From positions 1 through 64,000 of the forward strand of contig NZ_JAHAVQ010000002.1 of NCBI RefSeq assembly GCF_029916425.1: a DNA stretch of 64,000 nt, written 5' to 3'. A program made the translations under genes and the position numbers. Origin of the DNA: Liquorilactobacillus sicerae (lineage in GTDB: Bacteria > Bacillota > Bacilli > Lactobacillales > Lactobacillaceae). The notes under the pieces were generated by a model. That model saw nothing but the letters and a program-made list of their open reading frames with translations. It made no database searches and was not told where the DNA came from. Shown here piece after piece: positions 47,370-56,084 of this stretch (positions within the stretch are counted from its first letter, which is position 1; every line of letters starts with the position of its first letter).

Positions 47370-49104
47370 GACTTAGCACCTTCTTTTGCTGCATTTGAAA
47401 TGTTTTTTGATACCAGCCAACTTGGCTGATCAATGCTTGATGCTGACCTTGCTGGACAATTCTTCCGTGATCCAAAACAATGATTTGGTCCGCAGCAGTA
47501 ACACTGCTTAAACGGCTAGCAGCAATGATCGTTGTTTTGTTTTGCCGAACTGACTGTAAATTTTGCAAAATTTGCTGTTCAGTTTTAGCATCAACAGCCG
47601 AAAGTGCATCATCCAAGATCAATAATTCAGGATTTAATAAGATTGCTCGAGCGATCGATAAGCGCTGCTTTTGCCCACCTGACAGTGTAATTCCCTGTTC
47701 ACCAACTTGCGTTTGAAAACCAGCTGGAAACGATAAAATATCAGCTTGTAAACCAGCCAACGAACTAGCCCTTTCAATTTCAGTTTGAGAAGCTGTCGGT
47801 TTAGCAAAACGAATATTGTCAGCAATTGACATTGAAAACAATAAACTAATTTGGGGAACATACCCAATCGCTGGCAAATAGCTATCTAATGAATAGTCGC
47901 GAATATCGACACCACCATAAGTGATTTTGCCATGATAATTATCAAACCTACGAACCAGCAATTGCAATAATGTGCTTTTTCCAGCACCGGTTGGACCAAC
48001 TATTCCTAAAGTTTGACCATTTTTTAACTTAAAGGCAATATCAATCAATGCTGGTTGTTTGATCCGCAGATAACTAAACTCACTAATTGCAAATTGCAGT
48101 TCTCCTTGCGGCGGAGTTGCAATTGCTCCCTGCAATTCAGTAATTTGACTTTTGACCCTCAGCAGCCTCTCAATTCGATCATAACTGGCACTGCCAAGTT
48201 CAATTACGTTAAACAACCCGCCAATCGCAAACATCGGCCAAATCAAGTTGCCAATATAAGCAATAAAAGACACTAGTTGCCCAATTGAAATTGTTTGTTT
48301 TAAAACCATCATTCCACCAATGATGATCGTCATGACATAAGCTAAGCCAATAATCAAACTAGTCAGCGGATCGAAAAGCGCATCCAAGCGATAAGCTTTT
48401 TGATTGGTTCGAATTACTCCATTAACTTGTTTTTTAAAATCAGCTAAATCTTCTTTTTCCTGTCCGAGTGTACGAATTACTTGGATACCTTGAATACTTT
48501 CTTGCGTTTTGTTGTTGATCCTGGAAAAAGCAGCCTGTGAATCATCATAAGCTTGATGGATCTTACCACCTAATTTGCTTGATAACAATGTCAACAATGG
48601 CAATGGCAAAATCGCGATCAAAGTTAACCGCCAGTCCACAAGAAAAATCATCGCAGCTAAAGTTGTCCCCCCAGTAATTAAAGAATCAGCCAATGTTAAG
48701 ATTCCAAAACCGGCTACTTCTTGAACCGCATTGACATCATTGGTTGCATGTGCCATTAAATCGCCGACCCGATGCTGTTGATAAAAATTTTCATCCATTT
48801 TTAAATAATGTTCCATCAACTGCGCACGCAACTTTTTTTCAAGCAGAGCTGCACTGCCCCAAATATACTTGCGCCACGAGAAACGACAAAGATATTGAAA
48901 AACCGCCACACTGATCAGTAACAACAGCCAAGCTAGCAAAGTAGTCGATTTCAACTGATGATGTTGGATCAAATCAATAATGATTCCAACAACTTTCGGC
49001 GGGATAACATTGGCCAAAGCTACCATTAATAAAAAAAAGATGCCCTTAAAATATGATTGCTTTTGTTCCTTGAAAAACCATGATAGTTTTTTAAAAATTG
49101 TCAA
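47362..49104 (-). CDS. ABC exporter subunit, degenerate ATPase half (LmrC/YheI-like)
   Basis: A 580-residue half-transporter: six membrane helices in residues 1-310, then an ATPase domain with Walker A GPTGAGKST and signature LSGGQKQRLSIARA. The catalytic Glu after Walker B is Asp (LLILDDALSAVD) and the switch His is Ser (IIAASRLSSV). Such a degenerate site is normal in one subunit of heterodimeric exporters such as LmrCD or BmrCD. Its end overlaps the start of the partner gene by eight bases. Since the partner is frameshifted, this subunit may have no working dimer. Substrate unknown, possibly drugs or peptides. Confidence 0.88.
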   Translation of the reverse strand: MTIFKKLSWFFKEQKQSYFKGIFFLLMVALANVIPPKVVGIIIDLIQHHQLKSTTLLAWLLLLISVAVFQYLCRFSWRKYIWGSAALLEKKLRAQLMEHYLKMDENFYQQHRVGDLMAHATNDVNAVQEVAGFGILTLADSLITGGTTLAAMIFLVDWRLTLIAILPLPLLTLLSSKLGGKIHQAYDDSQAAFSRINNKTQESIQGIQVIRTLGQEKEDLADFKKQVNGVIRTNQKAYRLDALFDPLTSLIIGLAYVMTIIIGGMMVLKQTISIGQLVSFIAYIGNLIWPMFAIGGLFNVIELGSASYDRIERLLRVKSQITELQGAIATPPQGELQFAISEFSYLRIKQPALIDIAFKLKNGQTLGIVGPTGAGKSTLLQLLVRRFDNYHGKITYGGVDIRDYSLDSYLPAIGYVPQISLLFSMSIADNIRFAKPTASQTEIERASSLAGLQADILSFPAGFQTQVGEQGITLSGGQKQRLSIARAILLNPELLILDDALSAVDAKTEQQILQNLQSVRQNKTTIIAASRLSSVTAADQIIVLDHGRIVQQGQHQALISQVGWYQKTFQMQQKKVLSRD

Positions 49105-49236
49105 TGCTTCTCATCTCCCTAATTGTCAATACATATAATTGAAATTATACACTAATAAATTAAAAATATCATTCCACATATTTTTCAATGCTTAAAGTAA
49201 TCTTTTTAATTATAAGAAAACCTAATAATAATAAAA

Positions 49237-49364
49237 AAGTATGTTTTATTTAACATACTTGAATTTCCTGCTTATAATAGATTATTAAAGGATATTTATG
49301 CTATAAAAATCTTATTCTAACTTATGCTTATAATTGCTTTTGTTAAAAGCAAACTACTTTTTTT
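49237..49364 (+). promoter_or_regulatory. Leader region of the sugar porter gene with two hairpins
   Basis: A perfect inverted repeat AAGTATGTT/AACATACTT (49237-49260) sits just before TATAAT at 49273-49278. Further on, another TATAAT (49329-49334) overlaps the start of TTGCTTTT/AAAAGCAA (49334-49352), which is followed by a seven-T run (49358-49364), a weak terminator-like shape. Together they suggest an operator plus possible attenuation ahead of the transporter; neither is proven. Confidence 0.35.
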
Positions 49365-49418
49365 ACTATGTAAGCTAAAAAGTTAAAAAAAAGATTTTTA
49401 AATGAGGAGGGTTAAAAT

Positions 49419-50840
49419 TTGAAAAGAAACTTTTCAAGCTTTTCTAAGCAAAGCCCGGCAACCCATGCAAAGCGCAAAATGCGGATCATCGCCTGCATCG
49501 CAACGCTCGGTGGTTTGCTGTTTGGAATCGATACTGGTGTCATTAACGGTGCTTTGCCTTATATGGCAGCTCGATCTGAATTAAATCTTTCACCACTGCA
49601 GCAAGGTCTAACCACTAGCAGTTTAACACTTGGGGCGGCTCTTGGGGCGCTGATTGCCGGACAGCTTGCCGATCGCTATGGACGCAGAAAGCTGCTTTTT
49701 TATTTATCGTTCATTTTCTTAGGTGGGACATTTTGTTGTTCAATTGCTTCAAATGCGCTTAAATTGATTGTTTTTCGCTTCATTTTAGGTTTGGCCGTTG
49801 GTGGTGCATCAGGGATTGTGCCAACTTACCTTTCTGAAATTGCAACTGAGAAGCTCCGGGGACAGTTAGTCACCCAAAATGATTTGATGATCACGAGCGG
49901 TCAATTATTGGCTTTTATTGTCAATGCAATCATGGGAAATCTTTTGGTTAATACAAGTGGTATTTGGCGATGGATGATTGCGTTTGGCATGATTCCAGCA
50001 GTTTTATTACTAGTTGGTGTGTTCTTTATACCAGAATCACCCAGATGGCTCATTCAAAATCAGCAATTGCCAATGGCTACCAAAATATTATGTTCCTTGC
50101 GAGCCAATCAGGCACAAATCAAAACAGAAATCAGTGCAATCCAAAAAAGTCTTGCTCAGCAAAAGCAGCAACATTTTGATTGGCAATTATTGAAATCGCC
50201 CCTTGTGCGAAAAGCACTGTTAATTGGCATTGGGTTAGGCATCGTTCAGCAAATCATTGGGATCAACATAATTATGTATTATGGCACGACAATCTTGCTT
50301 AAAACTGGGCTCGATCATCACGCAGCTTTAATTGCCAATATTGGTAATGGTATCATTTCGGTAATTGCTGCAGATATGGGTCTGCAGTTAATGGGACGCT
50401 GGTCGCGGCGCAAAATGCTATTAAACGGCATTGGCATAACAACCTGTTCATTAGCAGCGATTACTTGGTGTTCAATTCAGCTCAGCAATTTAAAAATTTT
50501 CCCTTTTTTAATTATTGGCCTTTCAATGATCTTCTTGTTCTTTTTCCAAAGTTTAGTTTCCCCTACAACTTGGGTCGTAATGTCAGAAATCTTTCCCCAA
50601 CCAATCAGAGGTGCTGGCATGGGGATCGCCACCTTTTGCTTATGGCTCGGTAATTTTTCAGTTGGTTTAGTTTTCCCAGTTTTGTTGAGTTCACTTGGTT
50701 TGGCAAAGACTTTTCTGATTTTTGTTTTAACCAATATCTTGGCGTTTATCTTTTGCGACCGGGTTGTTCCAGAAACTAATGGCAAATCATTGGAAAAAGT
50801 TCAATTTGAATTACGCAGACAAGCAAAAAAGAAAGCTTGA
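49419..50840 (+). CDS. MFS sugar porter
   Basis: A 473-residue twelve-helix major facilitator of the sugar porter family (proton-coupled, like XylE, AraE, GalP or IolT). Family signatures: GGLLFGIDTGVINGALPYM, ADRYGRRKLLF, PESPRWLI, QQIIGINIIMYYG and the C-terminal PETNGKSLEK. The start is TTG at 49419 with GAGGAGGG ideally placed; no closer ATG exists. Substrate (pentose, hexose or inositol) cannot be told. No catabolic sugar genes flank it. Confidence 0.9.
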   Translation: MKRNFSSFSKQSPATHAKRKMRIIACIATLGGLLFGIDTGVINGALPYMAARSELNLSPLQQGLTTSSLTLGAALGALIAGQLADRYGRRKLLFYLSFIFLGGTFCCSIASNALKLIVFRFILGLAVGGASGIVPTYLSEIATEKLRGQLVTQNDLMITSGQLLAFIVNAIMGNLLVNTSGIWRWMIAFGMIPAVLLLVGVFFIPESPRWLIQNQQLPMATKILCSLRANQAQIKTEISAIQKSLAQQKQQHFDWQLLKSPLVRKALLIGIGLGIVQQIIGINIIMYYGTTILLKTGLDHHAALIANIGNGIISVIAADMGLQLMGRWSRRKMLLNGIGITTCSLAAITWCSIQLSNLKIFPFLIIGLSMIFLFFFQSLVSPTTWVVMSEIFPQPIRGAGMGIATFCLWLGNFSVGLVFPVLLSSLGLAKTFLIFVLTNILAFIFCDRVVPETNGKSLEKVQFELRRQAKKKA

Positions 50841-50891
50841 TCGTTCATTTGTTCAATTCTAAAGTCAAAAATTTTTAAGGAGGAATTTAAA

Positions 50892-52004
50892 ATGAAGATT
50901 ACTTTGATCACACAATTTTTAGAGGGGCACGGCGGAACTGAACGAGTAATTTCTGAATTAGTCAATCATGATTTGAAAAATACTTATCAGGTTCTTGTTC
51001 CGGCTAGTGGCAAACCTGACTGGTTGCAATGGGTTCAGCGTTCAACGGGTTATATAGTTAAAATTTGTCAGCAAACTTCTCCTGCAGGACAAGTTGACTT
51101 CATTACCAAAAACATTCGGGTTTTTAAACCGAGAATAGTTTTAGGTCTTGAAGGGAAAGCCAATCGTCTAGCCTTTAAGATCCGACAAAGGTTTGCTTTA
51201 CATTATAAAATCATTTCGTGGGGACATACTTCGATTTTAGAAACCAATTATTTTGCTAAGCAAGATCTGGTCTATTCAGACTATCATTTGGCTATTAGTT
51301 CCGGTATTCAACAACAATTGATCCATTTAGGTGTTAATCCAGAAAAAATTTTTTTAATCTACAATCCAGTTAATGTCCAACATTCAGAACTAATTCTACC
51401 GCCACAAGATCAAATTTTTCGACCGGTCTTTATTGGTCGGATCTTGTTAGATGGTCAAAAAAATCTGCGAATGCTCTTAGAAGCTTTAAAACTGCTAAAG
51501 CTCCCATGGCAAATTGACATTTTTGGGCAAGGTGTTGATTTGTCAGCTGCTAAAAGATTAGCAATCAAGCTGGAAATCAGTAAAAAAATTATTTGGCATG
51601 GATGGGTTCCAGATCCATGGCAAGTCATTAAGCAAGCTGACTGTTTATTGCTCTGTTCAAAATATGAAGGATTCCCAATGGTAATCGTTGAAGCACTTTC
51701 TCGTGGCTTGCCTGTGATTTCCACTGATTGTCCTACTGGCCCACGCGACATCATTGATCAGTCCAACGGTATTTTAACTCCAATGGACGATCAGGCCGCC
51801 TTTGCCCAAGCTTGCCAAACACTTTATCGGCAACGCAACCAATTTCAGCGTCAAAAGGTTCAAGCTTCAATCAAGAAATTTGATATTAATCATTACATTA
51901 AGCAGTTGCAGAATATTTATCAATTTGTTGCCGCTGCCCCAACTAAGGTAACTTTACAGCTAAAAAAAGAAAATGGCAGTAATCCAACAGCAACCACTTA
52001 CTGA
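50892..52004 (+). CDS. GT4 glycosyltransferase
   Basis: A 370-residue GT-B enzyme. The N-terminus ITLITQFLEGHGGTERVISEL has the acceptor-domain Gly loop, and the C-terminal half has the donor motif SKYEGFPMVIVEALSRGLP (E-x7-E) and FIGRILLDGQKNLRMLLEAL. It is closest by eye to galactosyl/glucosyl transferases of the WaaB or poly-glycerolphosphate glucosyltransferase type. GGAGG precedes the ATG, 50 bases after the sugar porter. Acceptor unknown; wall polymer or exopolysaccharide are candidates. Confidence 0.8.
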   Translation: MKITLITQFLEGHGGTERVISELVNHDLKNTYQVLVPASGKPDWLQWVQRSTGYIVKICQQTSPAGQVDFITKNIRVFKPRIVLGLEGKANRLAFKIRQRFALHYKIISWGHTSILETNYFAKQDLVYSDYHLAISSGIQQQLIHLGVNPEKIFLIYNPVNVQHSELILPPQDQIFRPVFIGRILLDGQKNLRMLLEALKLLKLPWQIDIFGQGVDLSAAKRLAIKLEISKKIIWHGWVPDPWQVIKQADCLLLCSKYEGFPMVIVEALSRGLPVISTDCPTGPRDIIDQSNGILTPMDDQAAFAQACQTLYRQRNQFQRQKVQASIKKFDINHYIKQLQNIYQFVAAAPTKVTLQLKKENGSNPTATTY

Positions 52005-52127
52005 GCTGTTAATAAGTTGCTTAGCTAATTTTTTTAAGAAAAACTTTCTTTAAACTTAAATTAATTAATTTTTTCTCCCAAATAAATGCTAAAATAAAAT
52101 CAAATCAGATTTAAGTGGGGGAAGCAG

Positions 52128-52847
52128 ATGTTTACTGGAATTGGAACCTTAGCAAATACTGGATCAGTGATTTTAGGCGGTACTGTTGGCTATCTTTTCC
52201 AACGAATTTTGACCAAGAGGATGCAGACAACCTTAATGCAAGCTTTAGGAACCGCAGTTGTTTTTATTGGCATTGCCGGTGCGCTCAGCAAGATTCTCGT
52301 CATCAAACATGGAACAATTAGTACGCAAGGCTTGATGATGGCTGCTGTTTCACTAGCCTTAGGAGCTTTTTTAGGTGAATTACTCAAGATCGAAAAACAA
52401 TTTAACTCTCTAGGCAATTGGCTGCGTATTCGCGTTGGTCGCTCAGATGACGCTCGTTTTATTGAAGGGTTCGTAGCAGCCACTTTGACAACTTGTGTTG
52501 GCGCAATGACCGTAATTGGCCCCCTGCAAGATGCTCTTTTACATGATCCGACAATGCTGTTTACTAAATCCATTTTAGATGGAGTAATCGTTGCTCTTTA
52601 TACGTCGGCACTCGGAATCGGAGCAGCTTTTAGCGCTTTGCCGATTTTCATTTTTGAAGGCAGCATTACTCTTTTAGCTACTTTGATTTCGCCTTATTTA
52701 ACAACCGCTATGACTAATGGTTTATCATTAGTTGGTTCAATGATGATTTTTTGCATTGGCTTAAACTTACTACTTGATTGCAAGATCAAAGTGGCTAATA
52801 TGTTACCGGCTTTAGTGGTCGTTTTAGTTTACGTCGTTTTGGCTTAA
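52128..52847 (+). CDS. DUF554 membrane protein (YdfK/YqgA family)
   Basis: A 239-residue protein with about seven hydrophobic segments. The family start FTGIGTLANTGSVILGGTVG, the central GFVAATLTTCVGAMTVIGPLQD, and the end LSLVGSMMIFCIGLNLL are characteristic. Role unknown, thought to be a transporter. GGGGGAAG lies before the ATG. Monocistronic as far as can be seen. Confidence 0.88.
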   Translation: MFTGIGTLANTGSVILGGTVGYLFQRILTKRMQTTLMQALGTAVVFIGIAGALSKILVIKHGTISTQGLMMAAVSLALGAFLGELLKIEKQFNSLGNWLRIRVGRSDDARFIEGFVAATLTTCVGAMTVIGPLQDALLHDPTMLFTKSILDGVIVALYTSALGIGAAFSALPIFIFEGSITLLATLISPYLTTAMTNGLSLVGSMMIFCIGLNLLLDCKIKVANMLPALVVVLVYVVLA

Positions 52848-52890
52848 GTCTTACTAATTACGTTACAAAAAGTTTTATATTTTTAACTTG

Positions 52891-52917
52891 CTAGCAATCT
52901 TAAAATCCGAGTGCTAA
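52891..52917. promoter_or_regulatory. CIRCE-like HrcA operator upstream of hsp20
   Basis: CTAGCAATC, nine bases, GAGTGCTAA. The right arm equals the CIRCE half-site and the left arm matches TTAGCACTC at seven of nine positions with the exact nine-base spacer. It lies just before the -35 box of the hsp20 promoter. Confidence 0.65.
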
Positions 52918-52921
52918 ATAA

Positions 52922-52949
52922 TTGCATTTATTTAGGAAATGTTTATTAT
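52922..52949 (+). promoter_or_regulatory. hsp20 promoter
   Basis: TTGCAT (52922-52927), 16 bases, TATTAT (52944-52949), 39 bases before the start codon. Confidence 0.55.
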
Positions 52950-52988
52950 AGAAGATGAAACAAGGAATTAAAGAAAGGATGATTTTAG

Positions 52989-53432
52989 ATGGCTAATGAT
53001 TTAAACCGTTATAATGGATTTTTAGGAAACTTAGGCAGCTGGATGAACGATGATTTCTTTAAGGACTTTGGCAAGAATATGTTTAGCAAGTTACCAGTAA
53101 AATCCGATATGAAAACTGATATTAAAGAAACCAAAGAGGCATATCAAGTTAAAATTGATATGCCAGGATTTGATAAGAAAAATATCCACGTCAACTATGA
53201 TGATGATACTCTATCAATTGTTGGCAGTCGTGACAGCTTTAGTGATGAAAGTAATAAGGATGGCAATGTTGTCTATAGTGAACGTTCTTATGGGCAATTT
53301 GCTCGTCAGTATCATTTGCCAGATGTTGATCGGGATAAAGTTGCAGCTAAATACGACAATGGTGTCTTAAGTTTGAATTTGCCGAAGTTGGAGGAAGTCG
53401 AAGACAGTTCAACTCATATTGAAATCGATTAA
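52989..53432 (+). CDS. Small heat shock protein, Hsp20 family
   Basis: A 147-residue alpha-crystallin-type chaperone that binds unfolding proteins without ATP. The N-terminal arm (residues 1-40) leads to the crystallin core from DIKETKEAYQVKIDMPGF to the conserved AKYDNGVLSLNLPK (A-x-x-x-n-GVL motif). A short C-terminal tail follows. AAAGGATG precedes the ATG, and a CIRCE-like element upstream points to HrcA control. Confidence 0.94.
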   Translation: MANDLNRYNGFLGNLGSWMNDDFFKDFGKNMFSKLPVKSDMKTDIKETKEAYQVKIDMPGFDKKNIHVNYDDDTLSIVGSRDSFSDESNKDGNVVYSERSYGQFARQYHLPDVDRDKVAAKYDNGVLSLNLPKLEEVEDSSTHIEID

Positions 53433-53500
53433 TTTGATTTTGGCTGATTTTAGTTAGTTGATCTTTGTTTAAACTTTAAGTAGAGTAATTTTAGTTCGGG

Positions 53501-53537
53501 GGATAGTTAAAATTTAACTATTCCCAGAACTTTTTTA
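53501..53537 (+). terminator. Terminator of hsp20
   Basis: GGGATAGTTAAA (53501-53512) pairs with TTTAACTATTCCC (53514-53526) with one wobble; a T-run follows at 53532-53537. Confidence 0.8.
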
Positions 53538-53635
53538 TTTTCAACCGGATTTTAATTACACCTTTTAATTTGACAAAACCATTTACCTGCAAAACATCCT
53601 TTTCAATTCAAGTAAAAAAGCTCTAAATTATTGAC

Positions 53636-53691
53636 TTGCTAAAAAAATTCTTTTAGCTTATAATGACATATTGTCACATGACAGATTGTCA
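53636..53691 (+). promoter_or_regulatory. Promoter with tandem TetR-type operators
   Basis: TTGCTA (53636-53641), 17 bases, TATAAT (53659-53664). Two palindromes of the same form follow with starts 15 bases apart: TGACATATTGTCA (53664-53676) and TGACAGATTGTCA (53679-53691). They overlap the -10 box and transcription start of the TetR-ABC operon, so the TetR protein very likely represses its own operon here. Confidence 0.85.
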
Positions 53692-53716
53692 TATAAATTT
53701 TAGAAAGGAGTTTAAG

Positions 53717-54331
53717 ATGCCTACAACAACTTTTTATCATTTAGATCCGCAAAAAAAACAGCGACTCTTTGAAGCAGTTCTGGCAGAATTTTCGCAAAAA
53801 AGCTTTGCTGATTCAGCCATCAGCGAAATTATTCGAAGAGCCAAAATTCCCCGCGGCAGTTTTTATCAATACTTTGAAGACAAATTAGATTGCTATCTTT
53901 ACTTTGTCAGTCAAATTCAAACTGAACGCAATCAAACTTTTTTAAAAGCTCTTAAAAAATCAGATGGAAATTTGCTGCTAGCAACTAGAAATTTTTATCA
54001 AATTAGTATTAATGAAATAATCAACGGCCCTTATGCTGCTTATTTTCAAATCATGATTCAGGCTCATGATTTTCGACTCCATCGAATGTTACCTCATGGC
54101 AGTCAGCAGCAGCTAACTGATCAGCTCTATGAAAATACTAACTTGCAGCTTTTAAAAGTTAATGGAATTGATGAATTTCGCTGCTTGATCGAAATGATTT
54201 TAAATATTTTTTTTCGGTCGGTTGGTCGTTACTTTTATTGTCAACAAGCAGGCAATTTTCAACCGATCGAAACAATTAAAAAGCAATGCCTAACAATGCT
54301 AAGTTGGTTAGAAAATGGCGTTGCAAAATAA
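53717..54331 (+). CDS. TetR-family transcriptional regulator
   Basis: A 204-residue repressor. The N-terminal helix-turn-helix runs QKKQRLFEAVLAEF, then SAISEIIRRAKIPRGSFYQYFEDK (residues about 35-58), with an unrelated C-terminal ligand domain. The frame extends upstream to 53663, but AAAGGAG fits the ATG at 53717; the upstream extension overlaps the operators. It is 22 bases ahead of the ABC exporter pair, the usual layout for a drug-responsive LmrR- or TetR-controlled exporter. Confidence 0.9.
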   Translation: MPTTTFYHLDPQKKQRLFEAVLAEFSQKSFADSAISEIIRRAKIPRGSFYQYFEDKLDCYLYFVSQIQTERNQTFLKALKKSDGNLLLATRNFYQISINEIINGPYAAYFQIMIQAHDFRLHRMLPHGSQQQLTDQLYENTNLQLLKVNGIDEFRCLIEMILNIFFRSVGRYFYCQQAGNFQPIETIKKQCLTMLSWLENGVAK

Positions 54332-54353
54332 TTAGAGAGACTGGAGTGAGTTT

Positions 54354-56084
54354 ATGTTCAATTTAGCACGTAAAAGATTATCCCCTTGGGCAGTTTTAAG
54401 TGCACTGATTTTCATGATCATTCAGGTATTTTGTGATCTCAATTTACCAACCTTGACTTCAGATATGATCAACAAAGGTGTTATAACTGGCGATATCGAT
54501 TATATTTGGCGAATTGGCGGCAAAATGCTTGTCTTTGCATTGTTTAGTTTACTGGCTGCAGGTGGCAATGTCTTTTTTGCTTCGACACAAGCCCAAAAAT
54601 TTGGCACAAAACTACGGGAAGAATTATTTACCAAAGTCTTGAACTTTGGCAGTCATGAAATCGATCAATTTGGTGCTTCCTCTTTGATCACACGAACAAC
54701 TAATGATGTCTTGCAAATCCAAAACGTCACGATCATGGCATTGCGCATGATGATCCAGTCACCAACCATGTTAATTGGTGCTGGAATCATGGCTTATTTA
54801 AGTGAGCCAAAATTAACAATTGTTTTTTTGATTTCTTTACCACTTTTAGCGATTGCTGTCGGTTGCGTAATGTATTTTGCTGTTCCCCTCTTTAAAAGTT
54901 TGCAGCAAAAAACTGATCGGATCAATTTAGTCTTTCGTGAAGGTTTAACTGGTGTCCGCGTTATTCGAGCTTTCAGGCGCGACCAATTTGAACAAGAACG
55001 TTTTAAAGTTGCTAACAAATCATACACTGACACCGCCATCAAAGCTTTCAGTTTAGTTTCAATCATGTTTCCAATCATGACCTTAGTTCTGAATGGTACT
55101 AATATTGGCATTATCTGGATCGGCGGTAAGCTAATTTCAACTCGCTCAATGGAAGTTGGAAATCTGGTTTCGTTTATGAACTATGCTGCAATGATCCTCT
55201 TTAGCTTTATGATGTTATCAATGGTTTTCGTTTTCATTCCGCGAGCTCAGGCAGCCGCTAGTCGGATTCAAGATGTTTTGCGGACACCTGATTCGGTCAG
55301 AGATTCGGATGATGCTGCTGAACTGCAAACCAAGCCGACCCATGAACTTGTCTTTAAGCACGTGGACTATCGATATGATCACGCTGAAAAACTGGCTCTT
55401 CAAAATATCAATTTTTCTTTAAAGTCAGGCCAAACTTTAGCTATTATTGGTGGCACCGGTTCTGGAAAATCAACGTTGGTCAACCTTTTACCACGTTTGT
55501 ACGATATTGAAAAAGGCGAAATTACTTTGGACGGTACTAATATTGCTAAAATCACCCAAAATAGCCTGCATCACGAAATTTCTTTTGTTCAACAGCGTTC
55601 CTTTCTATTTCACGGTACCATCAGAAGTAATCTAAAATATGGCAAACCAGATGCAACTGATGATCAAATGTGGCACGCTTTAGAAATTGCCCAAGCCCAA
55701 GACTTTGTGAGTGAATTACCTGGTGGACTTGATGCACCAGTTGAACATGGCGGCGCAAACTTTTCTGGTGGTCAACGTCAACGGCTGGCAATCGCCCGAG
55801 CAGTTATTAAACCTGCTGCCGTTTATGTTTTTGATGATTCTTTTTCAGCGCTTGATTTTAAAACTGATGCCAAGTTGCGGCAAGCACTTAAAGCTGATCC
55901 GCAAATCAGTCAGGGAATCGTCATTATCGTAGCACAGCGCATTGCAACTGTTACACAAGCCGATGAGATTTTAGTTCTTGATGGCGGTCAAGTTGTTGGC
56001 CAAGGTACCCATGAACATTTAAAAGCTACTAATTCAACATATCAGGAAATTATGCATTCGCAGTTACGAGAGGGGGAGATATAA
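54354..56084 (+). CDS. ABC exporter subunit, degenerate ATPase half (LmrC-like)
   Basis: A 576-residue half-transporter. Six membrane helices in residues 1-300, then an ATPase domain with Walker A GGTGSGKSTLVNLL, signature FSGGQRQRLAIARA and Walker B VYVFDDSFSALD, where Asp replaces the catalytic Glu; the switch His is Gln (IIVAQRIATV). This marks it as the degenerate-site partner of a heterodimer with the next gene, which begins right after its stop (TAAATG). Confidence 0.9.
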   Translation: MFNLARKRLSPWAVLSALIFMIIQVFCDLNLPTLTSDMINKGVITGDIDYIWRIGGKMLVFALFSLLAAGGNVFFASTQAQKFGTKLREELFTKVLNFGSHEIDQFGASSLITRTTNDVLQIQNVTIMALRMMIQSPTMLIGAGIMAYLSEPKLTIVFLISLPLLAIAVGCVMYFAVPLFKSLQQKTDRINLVFREGLTGVRVIRAFRRDQFEQERFKVANKSYTDTAIKAFSLVSIMFPIMTLVLNGTNIGIIWIGGKLISTRSMEVGNLVSFMNYAAMILFSFMMLSMVFVFIPRAQAAASRIQDVLRTPDSVRDSDDAAELQTKPTHELVFKHVDYRYDHAEKLALQNINFSLKSGQTLAIIGGTGSGKSTLVNLLPRLYDIEKGEITLDGTNIAKITQNSLHHEISFVQQRSFLFHGTIRSNLKYGKPDATDDQMWHALEIAQAQDFVSELPGGLDAPVEHGGANFSGGQRQRLAIARAVIKPAAVYVFDDSFSALDFKTDAKLRQALKADPQISQGIVIIVAQRIATVTQADEILVLDGGQVVGQGTHEHLKATNSTYQEIMHSQLREGEI

